Shown one piece after another: positions 18,034-26,538 of a DNA stretch of 64,000 nt (positions are counted from its first letter, which is position 1; the number at the start of each line of letters is the position of its first letter). The position numbers and the translations under genes are program-made. Under the pieces are notes generated by a model. It made no database searches. It was given only the letters and a program-made list of their open reading frames with translations, and had not been told where the DNA came from. Source of the DNA: Curtobacterium flaccumfaciens pv. betae. GTDB lineage: Bacteria; Actinomycetota; Actinomycetes; Actinomycetales; Microbacteriaceae. The stretch covers positions 2,728,001 through 2,792,000 of the forward strand of contig NZ_JAPJDC010000001.1 in the NCBI RefSeq assembly GCF_026241855.1, given 5' to 3'.

Positions 18034-19005
18034 TCAGGCGAGTGCGTCGAGCACTGCGCGCGCCGTCGCGGCGTCGGTCACCAGCTCGTTGACCAGCCCG
18101 CCCCGCACCGCGGCCACGATGCTCGCGACCTTGGCGCTGCCCACGGCGACCCCGACCGCGTGCGGCACGGTCGACAGGATCTCGCGCGAGGTCCGCACCA
18201 TCCGGTCGCTGCCGGGGAACTCGATCGGCGAGCCGTCCGCGGCGTAGAAGTTCAGGCAGACGTCGCCGGCGGCCCGGTCGAACGCCACGTCCTCGACCGG
18301 GATGCCCCGGGCCAGGGCGTCACGCGTGTGCGTCGGCGCCCCGATGCCGAGGATCGCGCCCTTCGCTCGGCTCCACAGCCCGACGACGTGTTGGAACGCC
18401 GGGTCCTCGTCGAGGGTGGACCGCATCGCCGGGGACGGCAGCGCCTGGGCGAACAGGAACGCCGGGATCGCGCCGGAGTGCTCCGCGGCCGTCCGGGTGA
18501 TCTCGTTCGTCTGGAACCACGGCATCGGGTCGGCCTGCCCGCCCACGGTGGGCACGAGCTGCACGCCGGGCATGGTCGGCATGCCGGACCGTGCGACGTC
18601 GTACACGGTGCGGCCGGACGACATCAGGACGGCGTCGCCGGGGACGAGTCCCATGCCCTCGACCGCGGCGGCCAGCGGGGCGGCCAGGTCGGCGCCGAGC
18701 GTGGCGGCGTGGGTGACCGCGGCGAGGTGGACCGCGCGCAGCCCGAGCACGACCTGCAGGCGTTCGGCGAGCGCCACGGTCTCGTCCTGGAACGGGTCGA
18801 CGACCTCGATGCGGACGAGTCCGGCCTTGCGGGCCTCGGCGACGAGCCGCGAGACGGTCGGGCGCGAGACGCCGAGGCGCGAGGCGATCTCGACCTGCGT
18901 GGCGTCCTCGAGGTAGTACATCCGCGCCGCCTGGTAGACGGTGTCCAGCGGGAACCGGGTGCGCGACGCGTCGGGGCCGGGGCCAGCGGTGCTCTCGGAC
19001 GACAT
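18034..19005 (-). CDS. SorC-family regulator, probable tetritol-locus regulator
   Basis: A 323-residue SorC-type regulator: helix-turn-helix at residues 37-58 (TQVEIASRLGVSRPTVSRLVAEA), then a sugar-binding domain (GDAVLMSSGRTVYDVA, LGIGAPTH, GVAVGSAKVASIVAAVRGG). It is the second gene of a leftward pair, 53 bases after the SDR gene, and is divergent from the EltD-like operon. It is the natural candidate to bind the palindrome at 19948-19965 and to sense a tetrulose phosphate (inference). The start at ATG 19005 has only weak ribosome-site sequence. Confidence 0.87.
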   Translation of the reverse strand: MSSESTAGPGPDASRTRFPLDTVYQAARMYYLEDATQVEIASRLGVSRPTVSRLVAEARKAGLVRIEVVDPFQDETVALAERLQVVLGLRAVHLAAVTHAATLGADLAAPLAAAVEGMGLVPGDAVLMSSGRTVYDVARSGMPTMPGVQLVPTVGGQADPMPWFQTNEITRTAAEHSGAIPAFLFAQALPSPAMRSTLDEDPAFQHVVGLWSRAKGAILGIGAPTHTRDALARGIPVEDVAFDRAAGDVCLNFYAADGSPIEFPGSDRMVRTSREILSTVPHAVGVAVGSAKVASIVAAVRGGLVNELVTDAATARAVLDALA

Positions 19006-19058
19006 GGAGCAGGACCCTTCGACTCGATCGGACACCGCGATCGTAGTCCGAGCAGGCC

Positions 19059-19916
19059 TCAGCGGATCGTGAACCCGCCGTCCACGCGGAGGTCTGCACC
19101 GTTCACCATGGCGCTCGACTCCCCCGCCAGGAACAGCACGGCCGCGGCGATCTCGTCGGGGGTCGCGAAGCGGCCGGTGGGGATCTCGTCCTGGTGCCGG
19201 ATGCCGTTCTCGTTCGCCCAGGCAGCACGGCCGAGGTCGGTGAGGACGACGGTCGGCGACACGGTGTTCACGGTGACACCGCGGCCACCCCACTCGAGTG
19301 CGAGCACGGTCGTCAGACCGATGACGCCGGCCTTCGAGGCGCAGTAGGCGGCGTGACCGTCGATGCCGACGTGGGCCGCCTGCGATGCGATGTTGACGAT
19401 CCGCCCGTACCCGGCGTCGAGCATGTGCCGGCCGACGGCCTGCGCCACGCGGAACGTGCCGGTCAGGTTGACGTCGATGGTCGCTGCCCAGGTCTCGGCA
19501 GCCAGGTCCTCTGCCGAGGCGAGCGCGGCGATGCCAGCGCAGTTCACCAGCACGTCGACGCCGCCGAAGTGCCGGACGACGTCCGCGACGGTGCGGGTCA
19601 CGGAGTCGGCGTCGGTCACGTCGCAGGCGAAGCCGGCATGGAGGCCCGTGGCCGCGTCCGCCCCGTCGGCCGCGGCGTCCGGCCCGGTCGTCACGGGCCC
19701 GGCGGACGTGGGCAGGTCGGCCGCCGCCGACGTGGCACCGTCCGCACGGACGTCGACGACGGCGACGCGGGCACCCCGCGCGGCCAGTGCCCGCGCGATG
19801 GCGTTGCCGATGCCGGACGCCCCACCGGTCACCACCGCCGTGCGGCCGCTGAAGTCGTTGGTCAGGTCGATCGTGTCGGGGCCCGGTCGGAGGGCCGCGG
19901 CGAAGTCCGTCGTCAT
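19059..19916 (-). CDS. SDR-family dehydrogenase, probable D-threitol dehydrogenase
   Basis: A 285-residue short-chain dehydrogenase. The NAD-binding motif TGGASGIG is at residues 30-37, NCAG at 125-128, and the catalytic Ser178, Tyr191 and Lys195 (YCASK) are intact. Its position divergent from an EltD-like gene suggests it is the D-threitol dehydrogenase (DthD-type) of a tetritol pathway, although glycerol or other polyol dehydrogenases look similar. Residues about 62-94 form an unusual Gly/Ala/Asp/Thr-rich insertion between beta-3 and the conserved CDVTD motif. ATG 19916 follows AAGGGAG. Confidence 0.82.
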   Translation of the reverse strand: MTTDFAAALRPGPDTIDLTNDFSGRTAVVTGGASGIGNAIARALAARGARVAVVDVRADGATSAAADLPTSAGPVTTGPDAAADGADAATGLHAGFACDVTDADSVTRTVADVVRHFGGVDVLVNCAGIAALASAEDLAAETWAATIDVNLTGTFRVAQAVGRHMLDAGYGRIVNIASQAAHVGIDGHAAYCASKAGVIGLTTVLALEWGGRGVTVNTVSPTVVLTDLGRAAWANENGIRHQDEIPTGRFATPDEIAAAVLFLAGESSAMVNGADLRVDGGFTIR

Positions 19917-19947
19917 GTTCGCTCCCTTGCGTTCGCAGTCGAGCCTA

Positions 19948-19965
19948 CCAGAAATTGTGTTCTGG
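19948..19965. promoter_or_regulatory. Operator-like palindrome CCAGAA-N6-TTCTGG in a divergent promoter
   Basis: The palindrome CCAGAAATTGTGTTCTGG lies in the 107-base gap between the SDR and EltD-like genes. A rightward promoter can be read as TGGACA (19963-19968), 16 bases, TACAGT (19985-19990). A leftward one can be read as TTGTCC, 16 bases, TAGGCT. The palindrome overlaps the -35 of the first and the spacer of the second, so one regulator could control both operons. Confidence 0.65.
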
Positions 19966-20023
19966 ACAAACGTTCCGCAGGGTGTACAGTCATCGCCGAA
20001 GCCACCCAACGGAGGAACAGCTC

Positions 20024-21193
20024 ATGTCGACGACGACCGAGAACGCGGCCACGACCGCCCCCACCACGATCCCCACGACGATGCGCGCCGTCGTCGTCCA
20101 CGGCCCCGGTGACTACCGGCTCGAGGAGCGTCCCGTCCCGACGCCCGGCCCCGGGGAACTCCTGCTCCGCACCGACGCCGTCGGCATCTGCGCGAGCGAC
20201 CTGAAGTGCTACCACGGCGCCGCGAAGTTCTGGGGCGACGAGAACCGTGCGGCCTGGGCCGAGCGCGACCGCATCCCCGGACACGAGTTCGTCGGCACGA
20301 TCGTCGCCGGTGACGACGCCGCCCTGACCAAGCGTGGCGTCGCCCTCGGTGACCGGATCGCCTGCGAGCAGATCGTGCCGTGCTGGGAGTGCCGCTACTG
20401 CCTCGAGGGCGCGTACTGGATGTGCAACGTGCACGACATGTTCGGCTTCAAGGGCTACGACGGCGCGATGGCCGAGTACGTGCTCGTGCCGGCGAAGGCG
20501 TTGACCCACCCGGTGTCGAAGGCGCTGCCCGGCCAGGTCGCCGCGTTCTCGGAGCCGTTGTCCTGCGCGTTCCACGCCGTCGAGCGCGGGGACATCAAGT
20601 TCGGCGACACCGTGGTGATCGCCGGTGCCGGCCCGATCGGCCTCTCCGCGATCGCCGGTGCACGGCAGAAGAACCCGCTCCGGATCATCGCGCTCGATGT
20701 GGTCGAGGCGAAGCTCGAGCTGGCCCGCAAGGTCGGCGCCGACCTCACGATCAACATCGCCCAGGAGGACGCGGTCGCCCGGGTCAAGGAGCTCACCGAC
20801 GGCTACGGTGCCGACGTCTACATCGAGGCCACCGGGCACCCGTCGGCGGTGCCGCAGGGACTGAACCTGCTCCGCCAGCTCGGGACCTTCGTCGAGTACT
20901 CGGTGTTCAAGGACGACGTGTCCGTGGACTGGTCGATCATCTCGGACGACAAGGAGCTCGACGTCCGCGGCGCCCACCTCGGTCCGCACACCTGGCCGGC
21001 GGCGATCAAGCTGCTCGAGGCCGAGACCCTGCCGATGTCGGAGATCTGCACGCACCAGTTCCCGCTCGAGCAGTTCCAGGAGGCCCTCGACCTGGTCGGC
21101 GACTCCGCCGGTGCCAGCGTCAAGGTGTCGATCATCCCGTCCCTGACCGCCCCCACCACGGCCGCACAGGCCGCACAGGCCGCACGGGCCTGA
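20024..21193 (+). CDS. eltD: Erythritol/L-threitol dehydrogenase, zinc type (EltD-like)
   Basis: A 389-residue medium-chain zinc dehydrogenase. Catalytic zinc ligands are Cys56 (GICASDL) and His87-Glu88 (GHEF); structural zinc ligands are Cys120, 123, 126 and 134 (PCWECRYCLEGAYWMC). The Rossmann motif GAGPIG follows. The stretch around CYHGAAKFWGDENR closely resembles the characterised Mycolicibacterium smegmatis erythritol/L-threitol dehydrogenase (from memory). It oxidises the tetritol to erythrulose. It is the first gene of a four-gene operon; GGAGG precedes ATG 20024. The C-terminal repeat of TAAQAAQAARA is unusual. Confidence 0.83.
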   Translation: MSTTTENAATTAPTTIPTTMRAVVVHGPGDYRLEERPVPTPGPGELLLRTDAVGICASDLKCYHGAAKFWGDENRAAWAERDRIPGHEFVGTIVAGDDAALTKRGVALGDRIACEQIVPCWECRYCLEGAYWMCNVHDMFGFKGYDGAMAEYVLVPAKALTHPVSKALPGQVAAFSEPLSCAFHAVERGDIKFGDTVVIAGAGPIGLSAIAGARQKNPLRIIALDVVEAKLELARKVGADLTINIAQEDAVARVKELTDGYGADVYIEATGHPSAVPQGLNLLRQLGTFVEYSVFKDDVSVDWSIISDDKELDVRGAHLGPHTWPAAIKLLEAETLPMSEICTHQFPLEQFQEALDLVGDSAGASVKVSIIPSLTAPTTAAQAAQAARA

Positions 21194-21222
21194 CCGACTC
21201 CGCCAGCAGGGAGAGAACGAGC

Positions 21223-22539
21223 ATGTCAGCGACGACAGCCCGCGCCACCGGCGCCCGCACGACCGCGCCCCGCACCGAGGGCCGCCTGGACCGGATGGGC
21301 ATCCCCCGTCCGCTCGCCCTCGGGTTCGTCGCCGTCCTGGTCTTCATGACCGGGAACGGCGTCGAGTCGAACTTCATCACGCCGCACATGGTGGCGGTCC
21401 TCGGCAGCCCCGAGGCCACCGTGGCGACGATCGTCACCTTCTACAGCTTGGCCGCACTGATCGGCAGCTACGTCTCGGGAGCCCTGTCCGACCTGGTCGG
21501 GCCGCGCCGCGTGATGATCCTCGGCTTCGCCGTCTGGGTCGTGTTCGAGGTCCTGTTCCTGCTGGCACTCGGCGCCGGCAGTGTCCCGTTCGCCGCCGTC
21601 ACCTACGCGTTGCGTGGGTTCGGCTACCCGCTGTTCGCCTTCGCGTTCCTGGTCTGGGTGAACATCACCACCCCGGTCGAACGGAACGGCTCCGCGGTCG
21701 GCTGGTTCTACGTCGCCTTCACGGGTGGCCTGCCGACCCTCGGCTCGCTGTTCGCGATCGGTGCCATCCCGGTGTTCGGCGGCGGCACGGTCGGTGAGAC
21801 CGGTGCGATGGTCGCCTCGATCGGCCTGGTCGTGATCGGGTTCCTCATCATGCTGTTCGGCGTCCGGCTGCCGAACGGGTTCACGCGCATCGCCCCCGCC
21901 GGCGAGAGCGCCTGGCAGGTGCTGACGAGCGGCATCCGCCTGACGGTCACGCGACCGAAGATCCTGATGGGCTTCCTCGTCCGCCTGATCAACACCGCGC
22001 CGGAGTTCGGCATGTTCGTCGTGCTCCCCGCGGTCATCGCGAACGAGCGCGGCTGGGGCCAGAGCCGCTGGCTGCTCATGACCGTCTGCGTTTACGCGAC
22101 GAACATCCTGGTCAACGCCCTGTTCGGTTGGGTGGGCGACAAGATCGGCTGGCAGCGCACCGTCAAGTGGTTCGGCATCGTCGGCTCCGCCCTCGGGCTC
22201 ATCGCCTGGTGGTACGTGCCGCAGCTCGTCCCCGCCGGGTCGAACTGGGGCTACGTGCTCTCCGTCGTCGCCGGCTGCGTGTTCGGCTGCCTGCTCGCCG
22301 GGTTCGTGCCGATGGGCGCGATCATGCCGGCGCTCGCCCCCGAGCACAAGGGCGCCGCGATGGCGATGTACACCACGGCCGCCGGGGGCGCCGCGTTCCT
22401 CGGCACCGGTGTCGTCGCCGCGGTCTTCGCCCTGGGCGGCGGCGGCCAGGCCGCCACGTGGACGTTCGTCGGCCTGTACGCCTGCGCCTTCGTGATGATC
22501 CACTTCCTCAAGGTCCCGCAGGGCGACCGAGGACACTGA
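21223..22539 (+). CDS. MFS permease, probable tetritol/polyol transporter
   Basis: A 438-residue, 12-helix major facilitator protein. The helix 2-3 loop reads GALSDLVGPRRVM, and the overall pattern recalls polyol permeases of the RbtT/DalT group. Placed 29 bases after the EltD-like gene and before the kinase, it is the likely importer for erythritol or threitol (inference from context). The N terminus is threonine/alanine/arginine-rich and non-membrane. AGGGAGAG lies upstream of ATG 21223. Confidence 0.82.
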   Translation: MSATTARATGARTTAPRTEGRLDRMGIPRPLALGFVAVLVFMTGNGVESNFITPHMVAVLGSPEATVATIVTFYSLAALIGSYVSGALSDLVGPRRVMILGFAVWVVFEVLFLLALGAGSVPFAAVTYALRGFGYPLFAFAFLVWVNITTPVERNGSAVGWFYVAFTGGLPTLGSLFAIGAIPVFGGGTVGETGAMVASIGLVVIGFLIMLFGVRLPNGFTRIAPAGESAWQVLTSGIRLTVTRPKILMGFLVRLINTAPEFGMFVVLPAVIANERGWGQSRWLLMTVCVYATNILVNALFGWVGDKIGWQRTVKWFGIVGSALGLIAWWYVPQLVPAGSNWGYVLSVVAGCVFGCLLAGFVPMGAIMPALAPEHKGAAMAMYTTAAGGAAFLGTGVVAAVFALGGGGQAATWTFVGLYACAFVMIHFLKVPQGDRGH

Positions 22540-22611
22540 GTTCCGGGCGACGACGGCCGTCCCGTCGTCGCCCGGTGCACCACCCACCACCATCCCCGGA
22601 GGACCCGCACC

Positions 22612-24351
22612 ATGACCACGATCCACGACGACCCGGACGAGTTCGCCGAAGACCAGCTGAGCGGCTGGCTCGCGCTCTACGCCGACCGGGTCCGCGGCGT
22701 CCACGGCGGCGTCGTCACCCTGCCCACCGAGGGGGCCGCACCGCAGGTCGCCGTCGTCGTCGGGGGCGGCTCCGGCCACTACCCCGCGTTCTGCGGCGTC
22801 GTCGGTCCTGGCTTCGCCACCGGCGCCGTCGTCGGCAACGTCTTCACCTCGCCGTCGACCGCGCAGGTCTACTCGGTCGCCAAGGCCGCCGACCAGGGCC
22901 GCGGTGTCGCGCTGTCGTTCGGCAACTACGCCGGCGACACCATGAACTTCGGGCTCGCGGCCGAGCGGCTGCGCGCCGAGGGCATCGACACCCGCATCGT
23001 CGTGGTCACCGACGACGTCGCCAGTGCCGACGACGAGACGAAGCGGCGCGGCATCGCCGGCGACTTCTCCGTCTTCAAGGCGATGGGTGCCGCCGCTGCC
23101 GAGGGAGCCGATCTCGACGAGGTCGAACGGATCGGCCGTGCGTCGAACGCCGCGACCCGCACCATCGGCGTCGCGTTCTCCGGCTGCACCATGCCCGGCG
23201 CGACCGAACCGCTGTTCACCGTCCCCGAGGGCCACCTCGGCCTGGGGCTCGGCATCCACGGCGAACCGGGCATCCAGGACGTCCCGCTGCTCCGTGCGAC
23301 GGATCTGGCGTCCCTGCTCGCCGAACGGCTGCTCACCGACCGCCCCGCAGCCGCCGGCTCCCGGGTCGCCCCGATCCTCAACGGGCTCGGTGACACCAAG
23401 TACGAGGAGCTCTTCCTGCTCTGGGGCCGGGTGCTGCCCCTGCTGCAGGACGCCGGGCTCCAGGTCGTCGAACCCGAGGTCGGCGAACTCGTCACGAGCC
23501 TCGACATGGGCGGCTGCTCGCTGACGCTGCAGTGGCTCGACGACGAACTCGAGCGGTTCTGGCGCGCCGACGCCTACACGCCGGCGTTCCGCAAGGTGGC
23601 GGCGCCGGTCGCAGCGCTCGTGCCGGCCGACGCGGTGGACGCCGCCGAGCACGAGGCGACGGTCGTCCCGGAGGCGACCGATGCCTCCCGGCAGGCCGCG
23701 CAGACGGCACGAGCCGCCGTCGAGGCGATGGACGCGCTCCTGCGCGAGCACGAGGAGACGCTCGGCCGCATCGATGCGGTCGCCGGGGACGGCGACCACG
23801 GCCGCGGCATGGTCAAGGGGATCGGTGCGGCGCGCAAGGCGGTCGACGGGCTCGGCCCGGAGGCCGGGGTCGCCTTCGTCCTCGGACGCGCCGGTGACGC
23901 ATGGGCCGCGTTCGCGGGCGGTACCTCCGGTGTCCTGTGGGGCGCCGCACTCGAGGCGTTCGGCCGTTCCCTCGGCGACGACCGTGACTCGTACCGGGCG
24001 TCCGACGTCGTCGACGCGGCGCAGGACTTCGCCGACTCGATCGTCCACCTGGGCGGGGCGTCCCGCGGGGACAAGACGCTGCTCGACGCGCTGCTGCCGT
24101 TCGTGGACGAACTGCGCGGGGCCGTCGACACCGGCGCACCGCTCGTGGCAGCGTGGGAGACCGCGGCGCGGGTCGCGGTCGAGCAGGCCGAGGCCACCGC
24201 CGACCTCACGCCGAAGGTCGGACGGGCCAGGCCGCTGGCCGAGAAGAGCCTGGGGACACCCGACGCGGGTGCCACCTCGATGGGGATGATCCTCACGCGG
24301 ATCGGCGAGGTCCTCGCCGCCCGTGCTGACAAGGAAGGAACACACGCATGA
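22612..24351 (+). CDS. Fused DhaK-DhaL kinase, probable erythrulose kinase
   Basis: A 579-residue single-chain dihydroxyacetone-kinase-family enzyme. The DhaK half (1-330) has GGGSGH at residues 51-56 and the substrate-binding His216 in LGIHGEPG. The DhaL half (about 360-579) has the ATP/Mg motif GDGDHG at 392-397 and GGTSGVLWG. Similar fused enzymes in tetritol clusters phosphorylate D- or L-erythrulose (DerK/LerK), and its operon with an EltD-like dehydrogenase and an RpiB isomerase favours that role over dihydroxyacetone. It overlaps the isomerase gene as ATGA. Confidence 0.85.
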   Translation: MTTIHDDPDEFAEDQLSGWLALYADRVRGVHGGVVTLPTEGAAPQVAVVVGGGSGHYPAFCGVVGPGFATGAVVGNVFTSPSTAQVYSVAKAADQGRGVALSFGNYAGDTMNFGLAAERLRAEGIDTRIVVVTDDVASADDETKRRGIAGDFSVFKAMGAAAAEGADLDEVERIGRASNAATRTIGVAFSGCTMPGATEPLFTVPEGHLGLGLGIHGEPGIQDVPLLRATDLASLLAERLLTDRPAAAGSRVAPILNGLGDTKYEELFLLWGRVLPLLQDAGLQVVEPEVGELVTSLDMGGCSLTLQWLDDELERFWRADAYTPAFRKVAAPVAALVPADAVDAAEHEATVVPEATDASRQAAQTARAAVEAMDALLREHEETLGRIDAVAGDGDHGRGMVKGIGAARKAVDGLGPEAGVAFVLGRAGDAWAAFAGGTSGVLWGAALEAFGRSLGDDRDSYRASDVVDAAQDFADSIVHLGGASRGDKTLLDALLPFVDELRGAVDTGAPLVAAWETAARVAVEQAEATADLTPKVGRARPLAEKSLGTPDAGATSMGMILTRIGEVLAARADKEGTHA

Positions 24352-24830
24352 CGTACCGTCTCGTGATCGGGTCCGACGACGCCGGGTTCGACTACAAGGA
24401 GATCATCAAGGCCGACCTGCTCGCCGACGACCGTGTGTCGGACGTCACCGACGTCGGCGTCGACTCGGACGGCCACACCGCCTACCCGCACGTCGCCGTG
24501 GACGCTGCGCGCCTGGTGGCGAACGGCGAGGCCGACCGCGCGATCCTGATCTGCGGCACCGGCCTCGGTGTGGCGATCAGCGCGAACAAGGTGCCGGGCA
24601 TCCGTGCCGTGACCGCGCACGACTCCTACAGCGTGGAGCGGTCGATCCTGTCGAACGACGCCCAGGTGCTCTGCATGGGGCAGCGCGTCGTCGGCATCGA
24701 GCTCGCCCGCCGGCTGGCGAAGGAGTGGCTCGGCTACGAGTTCGACCGTGCTAGTGCCAGCGCCGAGAAGGTCAACGCCATCTGCGAGTACGACGGCAGC
24801 GCGCCCGCCGGCGTCGACGCCCAGGCGTAG
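24348..24830 (+). CDS. RpiB-family isomerase, probable erythrulose-phosphate isomerase
   Basis: A 160-residue RpiB/LacAB-fold protein. The catalytic cysteine is Cys69 in [11 protein letters not shown], and His91 lies in the [11 protein letters not shown] segment. The N-terminal motif reads [10 protein letters not shown], where ribose-5-phosphate isomerases usually have GSDHAGF; this altered residue in the substrate pocket fits specialisation to a four-carbon phosphate. In tetritol pathways such enzymes convert erythrulose phosphate to erythrose 4-phosphate. It overlaps the kinase gene by four bases, so the two are co-translated. Confidence 0.84.
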   Translation: MTYRLVIGSDDAGFDYKEIIKADLLADDRVSDVTDVGVDSDGHTAYPHVAVDAARLVANGEADRAILICGTGLGVAISANKVPGIRAVTAHDSYSVERSILSNDAQVLCMGQRVVGIELARRLAKEWLGYEFDRASASAEKVNAICEYDGSAPAGVDAQA

Positions 24831-24868
24831 GTCGCTCGGGTTGCGCACGACACCGGTGTTCGCGCACT

Positions 24869-24890
24869 GAACACGCCCGTTCGGGTGTTC
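24869..24890. terminator. Hairpin between the tetritol operon and the FGGY kinase
   Basis: GAACAC at 24869-24874 pairs with GTGTTC at 24885-24890, extended by CCCG/CGGG with one bulge. Two ACACCGGTGT palindromes flank it. It lies in a 101-base convergent gap. Confidence 0.55.
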
Positions 24891-24931
24891 GGCACGCGGA
24901 CACCGGTGTCCCGCGAGCCGTTCCGCGCCGC

Positions 24932-26413
24932 TCAGCCGCGGGCGGCCAGGCGGTGCACGACGGCCTTCGTCGCCTCGTACAGCTCGCGGTAGTCCCGGTA
25001 GCCGGCCTCGTACGCCGCGGTCGCTGCAGGGTCAGGCTCGATCACCGTCGCCGGTGGGTTCCACGCACCGATGTCCACGGTGTCGCTCGGCCCCGCGACC
25101 AGCTCGGCAGCCAGGTACGCCGAGCCGAAGCACGCACCGATCGTCACGCTCGGCACCGTCTGCCGCAGCCCGGTGACGTCCGACACGATCGTGGGCCACA
25201 GCCGTCCGAGCAGCCCGCCGCCGGCCCCGACGAGTTCGCGGACCTCGACCCCGGCGTCGCGCAGCGCCTCGAGGTGGTGCCGAACCGCGTACGCCGTCGC
25301 CTCGAGCGTCGCCCGGTAGATGTCCCCGCGCGTGTGCCGGACCGTCAGTCCCGCGAGCACTCCGCGGGCGTCGGGGTCGGCGATCGGCGTCCGCTCCCCC
25401 GCGAAGTACGGCAGCATCAGCAGCCCGTTCGCCCCGATGCCGGAGCACCGCGCTTCCTCGAGCATGGTCGACCACTCGCCGTCGACCAGCCGCCGCAACC
25501 AGTCCGTGATCGCCCCGGAGGTCGCCATCCCCCCGGACACGCTCGGCTGGCCCGGGTGCGTGCCGACGGTCGTCCACATCCCCGGCACCGCCGTGGGTTC
25601 GGCCGTCGGAACGATCATGAACATCGTGGTTCCGTACTGCAGGAACATCCGGCCCGGCACGGACTCACCGACGCTCACACCCTCGGCCCAGGCGTCGATG
25701 GTCCCGGCTGTCACGGGGATGCCGGCCGGGAGGCCCGTGGCCGCGGCTGCCTCGGGCGTCACGACGCCCGCCTGGTCGCCCGACCACAGCAGGCGCGGCA
25801 TGGCGAGACCGGGCGCCAGTCGGTCGCACCACTCCGGGATCCACCGGTTCACGTGCACGTCGTAGAGGGGTGTCGTCTGGCTGGCCGAGTGGTGGTCGAG
25901 GACGTACTCACCCGTCAGCCGCTCGACCACGCGGGACGACGGCATCGTGAACCGGGCAGCCCGCGCCCAGACGTCGGGTTCGTGCCGAGCAAGCCAGGCG
26001 AGCTTGACGCCGGCGGCCTGCGTGCTCAGGGCGGAGCCGCAGCGGGCACGGATCGCGCCCTCGCCGCCGAGCTCCGCCGTGACGTCGTCGAGCAGCGTCG
26101 CCGTGCGGGTGTCGATGCCGTACAGGATCGCCGGGCCGAGCGGCGCACCGTCGACGTCGGTCAGCAGCGCGCACGGTCCGATGCCGCTCACGCCGACCGC
26201 CTGCACCTCGACGTCGGGCACGCGGTCGAGCAGCGAGCGGGTGAGGGCGGTGAACTCTTCCCACCAGACTGCGGAGTCCATCTCGACCAGGCCCTGCTCG
26301 GGACGGTCGACGTCGTGTCGGCGGCTCACCTCGGCGAGCACGGTGCCGTCGAACCGGGCCAGCAACGCCTTCGTGCTCGACGTCCCGATGTCCAGACCGA
26401 GCACCGCTCGCAT
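24932..26413 (-). CDS. FGGY-family carbohydrate kinase, substrate uncertain
   Basis: A 493-residue FGGY kinase. The N-terminal phosphate motif GLDIGTSSTKA, the catalytic aspartate in GTIDAWAEG, and the C-terminal ATP motif GAGGGLLGRLWPTIVSDVTG are present. Overall it resembles xylulokinases and related sugar-acid or polyol kinases. It faces the tetritol operon across a short convergent gap, so erythritol or another tetritol derivative is a possible substrate, but no sequence feature proves it. GGAGG precedes ATG 26413. Confidence 0.8.
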   Translation of the reverse strand: MRAVLGLDIGTSSTKALLARFDGTVLAEVSRRHDVDRPEQGLVEMDSAVWWEEFTALTRSLLDRVPDVEVQAVGVSGIGPCALLTDVDGAPLGPAILYGIDTRTATLLDDVTAELGGEGAIRARCGSALSTQAAGVKLAWLARHEPDVWARAARFTMPSSRVVERLTGEYVLDHHSASQTTPLYDVHVNRWIPEWCDRLAPGLAMPRLLWSGDQAGVVTPEAAAATGLPAGIPVTAGTIDAWAEGVSVGESVPGRMFLQYGTTMFMIVPTAEPTAVPGMWTTVGTHPGQPSVSGGMATSGAITDWLRRLVDGEWSTMLEEARCSGIGANGLLMLPYFAGERTPIADPDARGVLAGLTVRHTRGDIYRATLEATAYAVRHHLEALRDAGVEVRELVGAGGGLLGRLWPTIVSDVTGLRQTVPSVTIGACFGSAYLAAELVAGPSDTVDIGAWNPPATVIEPDPAATAAYEAGYRDYRELYEATKAVVHRLAARG

Positions 26414-26538
26414 GCCGCCTCCTTCGCCGCCACACGACCGCCGCCGGTCGCGCCACGAGTCTACGAGCGACGCCCAGCTGCCTGTCGGGGGCCGGACGTA
26501 CCGTACCGACGACTCCAATGCTCCACGAGGGGAACCCG

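Noticed and set aside
25715..25750. Insertion of the GGAGGC repeat into the FGGY kinase gene
   Set aside because: The shared GAGGCCCGTGGCCGCG there encodes the normal AATGLPAG of the family, so codon coincidence explains it.
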